DNA from: Salisapilia sapeloensis
Lineage: Eukaryota; Oomycota; Peronosporomycetes; Peronosporales; Salisapiliaceae
DNA length: 24,765 nt
Direction of reading: 5' to 3'
Assembly: GCA_023334545.1 (NCBI GenBank)
Contig: JAADVB010000257.1
Coordinates: 1 to 24,765, forward strand
Shown in pieces: positions 19,206-24,765 of the stretch (positions are counted from its first letter, which is position 1; each line of letters starts with the position of its first letter). Under the pieces are notes generated by a model. That model ran no database searches. It was not told the DNA's origin and saw only the letters and a program-made list of their open reading frames with translations. Position numbers and translations under genes: made by a program.

Positions 19206-20396
19206 ATGGTAGCTGCTCCACCCGTTGTCAAGATCACTGCGTCTGAAAAGGAGCTAGCCAAGGCCGGGTACCAGCATGTCCAAGGTGCTCCGGAACCGCC
19301 ACCACTGGAACCACTGCCGTTCACCTTAAAGGACTTGCGAGCGGCGATACCACCACACTGCTTCGAACGGTCGCTCGTCCACTCCATGGCGTACGTCGTC
19401 ATGGACCTTACGATCTGCTCGGCTCTCTTCTACGCCGCGACGTACATTGACGGTCTGCAGGAAATAAGCTCCTTCGCCGTCTTGCTATGGCCAGTCTACT
19501 GGTTCTTCCAAGGCACATACGGCATGGGTATCTTTGTCCTCGGACATGAATGCGGCCATGAGGGTTTCTCAGACTATATGCTCGTGAATGACATCGTCGG
19601 CCTTGTCCTCCACTCGATCCTCCTCGTTCCATACTTTAGCTGGCGCATCTCCCATCGTCACCACCATTCGAACACGAATAGCTGCGAGAACGACGAAGCA
19701 TACGTGCCAAGCTCCCGCTCGGAGATCCAGCCACATCCTGCTGGAAACCACTTTGAAGAGGCGCCGCTCTACCAGCTCTATTGCATCGTCCGCATGCTAG
19801 TCATCGGCTGGAATCCTGCTTACCTCTTCTTCAATATCTGGGGCCCAAAGAAGTACAAGGGCAAGAGCAAAAGTCATTTCAACCCGTACGCAGCCTTCTT
19901 CACGGCCCGAGAACGCAAGTTGGTCTTGATCAGCGATCTCGCCTTGCTTCCCCCATTGGCTGGTATCTGCTATGCTGTCCACGTCTATGGCTTGATGGCG
20001 TTCGTCAAGTATTACGTGGTGCCATACTTTGTCACGAACGCCTACCTAGTCCTGATCACGTACCTCCACCACACGGACACGTTCGTGCCTCACTTCCGTG
20101 AAGGCGAGTGGACTTGGCTACGTGGTGCCCTTTGCACTGTCGACCGCACCTTTGGCACATACCTGAACAGCGCCTTGCACCATATCGTCGACACCCACGC
20201 CGTCCACCATATCTTTTCCAAGATGCCATTCTACCATGCACAGGAAGCGACGGAAGCTCTTCGTCCAGTGCTTGGCAAGTACTATCTGAAGGACGAGACG
20301 CCAGTGGCGACTGCTCTCTGGCGCTCGTATCGCAACTGCAAGTTCGTTGAGGACGACGGGAAGATTATCTTTTACAAGAAAGATTTACATCACTAG
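19206..20396 (+). CDS. FAD2: Delta-12 fatty acid desaturase (oleate to linoleate)
   Basis: One exon, 396 residues from ATG 19206. This ER membrane enzyme adds a cis-12 double bond to oleoyl chains, feeding synthesis of linoleate and, in oomycetes, arachidonate and EPA. All three histidine boxes that bind the di-iron centre are present: HECGHE (114-119), HRHHH (150-154) and HAVHH (331-335). Hydrophobic membrane pairs surround boxes one and three. The N terminus (ITASEKELAKAGYQHVQG, then LKDLRAAIPPHCFERS) and the segment SHFNPYAAFF resemble the Saprolegnia delta-12 enzyme far more than the oomycete delta-17 (omega-3) desaturase, which begins differently and lacks HECGHE. No truncation or missing catalytic histidine is seen. 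An Inr-like element sits just upstream. Around 290 bp separate it from NUDCD2. Confidence 0.93.
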   Translation: MVAAPPVVKITASEKELAKAGYQHVQGAPEPPPLEPLPFTLKDLRAAIPPHCFERSLVHSMAYVVMDLTICSALFYAATYIDGLQEISSFAVLLWPVYWFFQGTYGMGIFVLGHECGHEGFSDYMLVNDIVGLVLHSILLVPYFSWRISHRHHHSNTNSCENDEAYVPSSRSEIQPHPAGNHFEEAPLYQLYCIVRMLVIGWNPAYLFFNIWGPKKYKGKSKSHFNPYAAFFTARERKLVLISDLALLPPLAGICYAVHVYGLMAFVKYYVVPYFVTNAYLVLITYLHHTDTFVPHFREGEWTWLRGALCTVDRTFGTYLNSALHHIVDTHAVHHIFSKMPFYHAQEATEALRPVLGKYYLKDETPVATALWRSYRNCKFVEDDGKIIFYKKDLHH

Positions 20397-20958
20397 ATAT
20401 AACTGCAAATGCTACTGGAGACTTTCAACCACCACATTTTCTTGTCGATCTGTACTTCTTTTTCGACCAGTCTCTGCCGTGTACATAGGCACTTGTACAC
20501 TTTTCTACGCTCTGATCTGCAACTCGGCTTCTTTACCGTCATCTCTCGTGCATTTTGCTGCTAGAGCTGACGAAGATACATGGTGCTGACGTGGTGCAAG
20601 GTACCGTCTGCTGTCTCGAAAAGAAGTAATTATTTTCACTTGTTATTTGTATGTGATTGTCAGTGTTTCAATGGGGAAATCTTCTCCATGACCTGCTGGT
20701 CCAGACGCGTTCGAATGTAAAATTGCAAACTATCCATGACTGTATCGGACGAACTAGACGCTTATCGACGTACTGGACAATGGCCATTTTCCATCATTTG
20801 TCGTACATTTGCATGGACTTCAGTATGGTACTTGAACCATGGCGTTCTTCCCATGCGAAAAACCAAATGGAGGACAATTAGACGATATACACCTGTCTCT
20901 AGTATACCCTACCCAGTCGATCGAAGGAGTGGTATCTGCCACCACATTTGGCGTCTCT
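20397..20958. other. Intergenic region after FAD2, no supported gene
   Basis: This holds the FAD2 3' UTR and the upstream region of the four-repeat protein. An ATG-initiated frame at 20736-21002 (88 codons) overlaps the next gene's Inr and first codons; it resembles nothing known and I treat it as chance. A second ATG at 20839 is in frame with the next gene but lies upstream of the well-matched Inr, so I do not use it. Confidence 0.5.
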
Positions 20959-20972
20959 TCATTTTTCATTTC
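20959..20972 (+). promoter_or_regulatory. Near-perfect oomycete Inr element
   Basis: The sequence tcatttttcatttc fits the oomycete Inr consensus TCATTYBNCAWTTT at every position except the last. It lies 14-27 bp before ATG 20986. A start site here would exclude the in-frame ATG at 20839, so this element decides the start of the downstream gene. Confidence 0.6.
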
Positions 20973-20985
20973 TCTAGAGCAAGCG

Positions 20986-22038
20986 ATGGGTGTCGTGGAT
21001 AAACTAACGGAGCGCATGCGTCGGCGCAGTAGCCGGGGAGGAGCTGCCCCAGAAGAAGAGATGAGTCCGAACGGTGCACCGAAAGTCGATGACCAGCCGT
21101 CGAAAGACACCAAGTCCAATTTTTTTCCCCGTCGCTTCTTCCGAGGCCATTCGACAGATCTCGAGAGTGATAGTGATAAAGAAGAGAAATTGCAACCGAC
21201 TGCAGTGGCCGTACCGTTGGAAGTCGGCACGATCCTCAGTACTTCGTTCGGTATCGCGACCATCACAAACGTTCAGAACGATACGATCGAAGCGCAATTA
21301 CAATGGACGGAGGATGACATGCCACCGGCGCTCTTCATGAGTCACAAGGCTGCTTCCCAATGTCAAGATCTCCCTGTCGTGTTGCATGAAAACGTTTCCA
21401 CATCACAAGGAGATGGCATTGTCCTCCACTATGATCGGCAGACGAATGAATATGTCGTCGAGATTGTGTCCGACAAGGTACGTGTACCTCCGTCTGACGT
21501 CAAACGCAAAGTCCAGCCTCGACTACGACGAGCCTCCCAGGTCGCAGCATCCGTCTTGCAGCGAGGTGTGTCGAATGCGTACAAGACGGTCGTGAGCACC
21601 TCCACGAGTATCTCGCACTATGTCAGCGACCGATCAGCTGCCGGTAGTTGTGTCTTGACAACGCACGGCCCAGCAATCATTGTCAGTCTTGACTCAAACC
21701 AAGGAAAGGGAGAAGTAGAGTGGACGGATGGCATGACGTCCTTCATCGATATTGCGTCCATTCAGCACTACGTGAAAGCCATTCCAGGCATGCAAGTCAC
21801 TTCCAAGTTTGGCACTGGTGTCGTCGACAGTGTCCGGCCAGAAGATGGCATCTACACAGTCCGACTGGATGACGTCCAGTCTGGTGAAAGTGATTTGGTG
21901 TTTGTTCCCGAGATGGACTTAATGCGCCTGCAGCCTCGACGTCCGAGCTCGGAAAATGCGAATGTGCTGAAACGACTGCGATCGTTCACGCAATCCAGGA
22001 ACGTCGATGAGAAGGATATATGTACTGCTGGCATTTAA
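20986..22038 (+). CDS. Unrecognised protein with four beta-rich SH3/Tudor-like repeats
   Basis: 350 residues from ATG 20986. The frame stays open up to an ATG at 20839 (399 residues), but the Inr at 20959 argues for the shorter form. The N-terminal 75 residues are charged and disordered (MRRRSSRG; LESDSDKEEK). Four related units of about 45-50 residues follow at roughly 78-121, 132-173, 217-264 and 266-317. Their shared pattern is a Val/Ile step, T.FG or its variant, a turn, then a second strand pair: VGTILSTSFGIATITNV, STSQGDGIVLHYD, GSCVLTTHGPAIIVSL and GMQVTSKFGTGVVDSVRPED. This suggests small beta-barrels of SH3, KOW or Tudor type. Between units two and three is a Ser/Thr-rich amphipathic stretch (ASQVAASVLQRGVSNAY). 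No catalytic motif, signal peptide or TM helix is seen. The function is unknown; a protein- or lipid-binding adaptor is a guess. Confidence 0.8.
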   Translation: MGVVDKLTERMRRRSSRGGAAPEEEMSPNGAPKVDDQPSKDTKSNFFPRRFFRGHSTDLESDSDKEEKLQPTAVAVPLEVGTILSTSFGIATITNVQNDTIEAQLQWTEDDMPPALFMSHKAASQCQDLPVVLHENVSTSQGDGIVLHYDRQTNEYVVEIVSDKVRVPPSDVKRKVQPRLRRASQVAASVLQRGVSNAYKTVVSTSTSISHYVSDRSAAGSCVLTTHGPAIIVSLDSNQGKGEVEWTDGMTSFIDIASIQHYVKAIPGMQVTSKFGTGVVDSVRPEDGIYTVRLDDVQSGESDLVFVPEMDLMRLQPRRPSSENANVLKRLRSFTQSRNVDEKDICTAGI

Positions 22039-22667
22039 ACCTTTCACTGATGATTGTTTCTATACGACAAAATACATGTAAGCAACTAACAGCAGCAACT
22101 TTTGTCTCTTCGATGCCTATGCGTGGAGTTGGTTTCACGCGGATAAAGTAATTTGAAAAGTACTTTTACCTTTCTAAGGTCTGATTTTCATGTTGATACT
22201 TGATTTCCATGCTGCTTTAGCTAGTACTCGACATTCTCATGTATGCGTTACCTTGACATGCCTTTAATCACTACTTTATAGATGACAATGTCCTCGCCCA
22301 CAAGTCAATACGGGCAGACCAATGTTGTAATTGCATGACGCAGCGTGGGGTTGGATGAGTCGACAAGATGGTCGAAGCACTAAGCTTCACATGCACGACT
22401 ACCGGTCGACCAGGAAATAATGTTAGGAAATTCAAAAGTAGTTCTCGTTGTTCAAGTGTTCTTGGCTTTACCAATTGTGTACAGTCATTGTCACCAATAT
22501 CAGCGTGCTTTGCGATGTGTGAGATAGCCATAAGACGAATCCGAATAGATTGCAACGGGTAACTCAGGTTATTTACTCGAATCTATCCGAGTTACCATCA
22601 AACTTGTCATTAGAAAAACAAAGTTATCCTGCACTACACAGTGAACATGAGTGTAGCAGCACAATCA
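22039..22667. other. Convergent intergenic region, no supported gene
   Basis: 629 bp between the stop codons of the four-repeat protein and the protease, noticeably AT-rich. A minus-strand frame within 22271-22555 has an internal ATG and about 85 codons but no recognisable family and no promoter-like signal. I see no RNA gene or clear repeat. Confidence 0.5.
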
Positions 22668-23666
22668 CTAAACTCCTTGCTCTTTATTCTTTTCTCTCAC
22701 TTCTCGTTTGACGTGCTCGATCCATGCACGAATATTCGATACACGAGTAAAGATACCATAACTCATTCCGCACATGGGATGCGCTCTACTCACAACTCCA
22801 ATCTGCTTTTCTTGAAATAACAATGGACCGCCTGAATCTCCTCTACATATCCCTTTCTTAGGGCTCTCATATTCCCTTCGTACGGCTTTGCCAGCACAAA
22901 TGTACATATAAGGAATTGTGCCGTCAAATCGCATCTGGCACGTTTTCAACGTCTGCAAAACTAGTCTTGCGCGTTGTAATTGACTTGGATACGAATAGGT
23001 ATACGTCCCATCACTGTGCATTGCACTTTCGTCGGCGCCCCAGCCGTATGCGTCCGCTTGCATGAATAGCCAACGTGATCGCCCCTCTGTATTATCATGT
23101 GATGGATGGAACTTGACATAGTTGCGGTACCGTTTGGATACTTTCTCGCGAAGTAGAAGGATACCTGCATCGAACTTCGCCACACTATCGCCATCTTCTT
23201 TGGTATAGCCTAGGTGCACTATGACTTTGGTCACGCCAATCCTTTCGCCAGATTTATTACCGCCTGCCGCAGCAGACCCGATGGAAACATAGATGTCTTT
23301 AGTGGCCATAGGCACCACAAAGACCCCACTCTCATTCTTGACCAAGTCACTCATGCAATGCGCTGCAGTCAGCACAATTTGACTAGTTATCAGCGTCCCA
23401 CCGCAGTAGTTCCTCCCCTTCGCTGTAGCACGTATTCCGACCATGAAAGGGACCTTGCTCAAGTCGGATGGTTTTCCATTGAAAATTCGGTTTTCACTTC
23501 CTTGAGTCGAGATAGGATTGACGTTGTTCATCATGTCCGTAGCTGAAGCATTGAGAAATCCCTTCCTATCCACGCTGTTTGGATCTTGCTGAGTAGAGAC
23601 TCCGAGACACAGTGCGAATAATAGGAGGGTCGAAAGATCAATAGCAAGTACAATTCTACACTGCAT
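22668..23666 (-). CDS. Secreted chymotrypsin-fold (S1) serine protease
   Basis: One exon, 332 residues. A signal peptide fits residues 1 to about 25 (hydrophobic LSTLLLFALCLG, then VSTQQ). A short propeptide ends at R60, followed by the neo-N-terminus IFNG, the equivalent of IVGG. The catalytic triad is intact: H103 in LTAAHC, D166 in KFDAGILLL and S278 in GDSGGP. The residue equivalent to chymotrypsin D189 is G272, so cleavage after Lys/Arg, as in trypsin, is not expected. Paired cysteines fit S1 disulfides (around 88/104 and 274/299). Oomycete S1 relatives include glucanase inhibitor proteins, which have lost catalytic residues; this one keeps them and should be active. It sits at the edge of repeat-rich DNA, with more AT-rich codons than the core genes. 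A role in the apoplast is inference. Confidence 0.92.
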   Translation of the reverse strand: MQCRIVLAIDLSTLLLFALCLGVSTQQDPNSVDRKGFLNASATDMMNNVNPISTQGSENRIFNGKPSDLSKVPFMVGIRATAKGRNYCGGTLITSQIVLTAAHCMSDLVKNESGVFVVPMATKDIYVSIGSAAAGGNKSGERIGVTKVIVHLGYTKEDGDSVAKFDAGILLLREKVSKRYRNYVKFHPSHDNTEGRSRWLFMQADAYGWGADESAMHSDGTYTYSYPSQLQRARLVLQTLKTCQMRFDGTIPYMYICAGKAVRREYESPKKGICRGDSGGPLLFQEKQIGVVSRAHPMCGMSYGIFTRVSNIRAWIEHVKREVREKNKEQGV

Positions 23667-23695
23667 CTTTCGATTGCTCCGGCCTTCCTTTAAAC

Positions 23696-23711
23696 TAATG
23701 TGGAAATGAGC
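23696..23711 (-). promoter_or_regulatory. Oomycete-type Inr upstream of the protease
   Basis: On the minus strand gctcatttccacatta matches the extended consensus GCTCATTYBN exactly, with the following CAWTTT shifted by one base. It lies about 30-45 bp before ATG 23666, a usual distance for oomycete genes. This supports that the protease is transcribed from this strand and start. Confidence 0.55.
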
Positions 23712-24359
23712 TTTGTTTCCCAGGAATGACGAGAATACGAGAATTTATAACTGTCATTATAGTCATGACATCAAAGGGACTATCTTCTACATGGAGGGTA
23801 CCATATCTTTTTTCGAATTGAACAGGAGGTTTGATCGTTTTGCATTTTTGCGATTGATATCACAAGCTCCAGTTTCTATTAGAATGTACTTCGCTGGAGG
23901 TAGGTCCGGAGTTACTGAAAAGAGAAGCAACTATTAGGATCAAAGATGCGCTTCTGCTCTGTCTGATGAGTACATCAACACGATAGGTAGTTTTAAGGCT
24001 GTATAAAGCAGTATGGTGGTGGATAATCTGACAAGATAGTCAAAAGTATTGTTTCGATTAGCAAGGTTGCTTGGAAATTACGCAGATAGACAGTCTGGAT
24101 GTTAGTGTAGGAACACCATTCTAGCTGTATCAGTTTACCTGGTTCAGGATACACAATTAAGGAGTTGGTATGCGTTGACGACTTTGATCAAAATCCGATC
24201 GTAGTTCAGGTTTGGACGGAAGACTGTGCGGAGTTTACGTATGGACTCGCTTTCGACCATCCAAACTGCTTAGTTTCTTGGAGTTAGTTTCATTCCCGTA
24301 GAAACAAGTAGCAAAAGTCAAAAATCAAGACAATATTCGCGAACAGATCTACTGGTATG
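23712..24359. other. Gene-poor AT-rich stretch between the protease and the right repeat
   Basis: No gene can be supported. Open frames here are short and start at non-ATG codons. The segment next to 23712 should carry upstream regulatory sequence of the protease; I could not pick out motifs. No tandem repeat or RNA gene is visible. Confidence 0.5.
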
Positions 24360-24624
24360 TGCGAGAAATGTAGAGGTTAGATGAAGCTAACGAGAAGAAT
24401 TGCTACCGATATTTTCGGCATCACGACCATAAGCATAAGACTTTTAATATTTGCGACAACTAGTTTTAAGTATCTTTCTTTGAGGATATCCACCGCCGAC
24501 AAAACATTCTTCATGCCGATAAAGGAACGTGGATACCTTGCTCTCCTTGCCCACGACGATGAATGCTAGTCAAATCGTTACGGCAAGCCATACAAAACCA
24601 TCTCCTTGCCAGTAGGCCGTCAAA
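24360..24624 (-). repeat. Diverged inner flank of the right repeat copy
   Basis: The reverse complement aligns in blocks with bases 142 to about 425, with substitutions and small gaps. A minus-strand frame here, separate from the one open in the 141-bp part, begins at an ATG near 24512 and reads about 45 codons (VDILKERYLKLVVANIKSL within it). The matching left-hand frame preserves only the IKLVVA core before hitting stops. This hints that the family once encoded protein, but I cannot identify it. Confidence 0.5.
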
Positions 24625-24765
24625 TTTATTAAAGATGCAATCTCTGGTTATTATGCCAAAAAGTAACCTCGGTCGCTCGACAAAAGTGCGCATGCAGGCA
24701 TACTTCTGCCAATCTCGATAAGCAATCCAGACTTTAAGCATCGATTCTTGAAGAGTCGTATGGAG
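24625..24765 (-). repeat. Right copy of the perfect 141-bp terminal inverted repeat
   Basis: The exact reverse complement of bases 1-141, reaching the last base of the window. The minus-strand frame that is open here continues about 30 codons further inward than in the left copy before a stop near 24511. Confidence 0.95.

Noticed and set aside
20839-20985. N-terminal extension of the four-repeat protein from ATG 20839
   Set aside because: Lies upstream of a near-perfect Inr element that places the transcript start after it.
20736-21002. 88-codon ATG-initiated frame upstream of the four-repeat protein
   Set aside because: Overlaps the strong Inr and the first codons of the next gene in another frame, and resembles nothing known.
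22271-22555. Minus-strand frame of 94 codons between the four-repeat protein and the protease
   Set aside because: Starts at a non-ATG codon, has no known family and no promoter signal.
1-24765. Whole window as one giant inverted-repeat transposon carrying host genes
   Set aside because: The cargo is a set of conserved housekeeping genes with no transposase or integrase, and the exact 141-bp ends are better explained by an assembly boundary in a repeat.

Overview
The window looks like one complete nuclear contig from an oomycete, most likely a Peronosporaceae-type plant pathogen (Phytophthora or downy mildew). This rests on four things: an oomycete-type delta-12 desaturase, a 7TM receptor fused to a phosphoinositide phosphatase (an oomycete 'GPCR-bigram' layout), matches to the oomycete Inr promoter motif (TCATTYBNCAWTTT) just upstream of several start codons, and short GT-AG introns (48-82 bp) in closely packed genes. 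I cannot name the species.

Layout. 1-954: gene-poor and AT-rich, starting with a 141-bp sequence that recurs in perfect inverted form at 24625-24765. 955-4626 (+): nucleoporin Nup133. 4947-6140 (-): a three-exon chromodomain / AT-hook / RS-rich / five-TM protein. 6642-12559 (-): a 1,908-residue receptor (7TM, C2, INPP4-type phosphatase), with three small 5' exons inferred here. 12737-14507 (+): UTP7/WDR46, three exons. 14539-16764 (-): cullin-1. 16986-18170 (+): FHA-RING E3 ligase. 18202-18915 (+): NUDCD2, five exons. 19206-20396 (+): delta-12 desaturase. 20986-22038 (+): an unrecognised protein with four beta-rich repeats. 22668-23666 (-): secreted S1 serine protease. 23712-24765: gene-poor, ending in the second repeat copy.

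The core (about 1-22 kb) is housekeeping: nuclear pore, ribosome biogenesis, ubiquitin ligation, a CS-domain co-chaperone and lipid desaturation. It is tightly packed; UTP7 and CUL1 stop codons lie 31 bp apart, and only 31 bp separate the FHA-RING stop from the NUDCD2 start. The right edge is looser, with a secreted protease beside repeat DNA. Several adjacent genes act in the nucleus or at its envelope (Nup133, the chromodomain membrane protein, UTP7, FHA-RING), but sharing a neighbourhood does not show shared function.

The two most notable loci are the chromodomain membrane protein, whose layout recalls the lamin B receptor without its sterol-reductase domain, and the receptor-INPP4 fusion. 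All domain calls come from reading translated sequence by eye; no database search was run.
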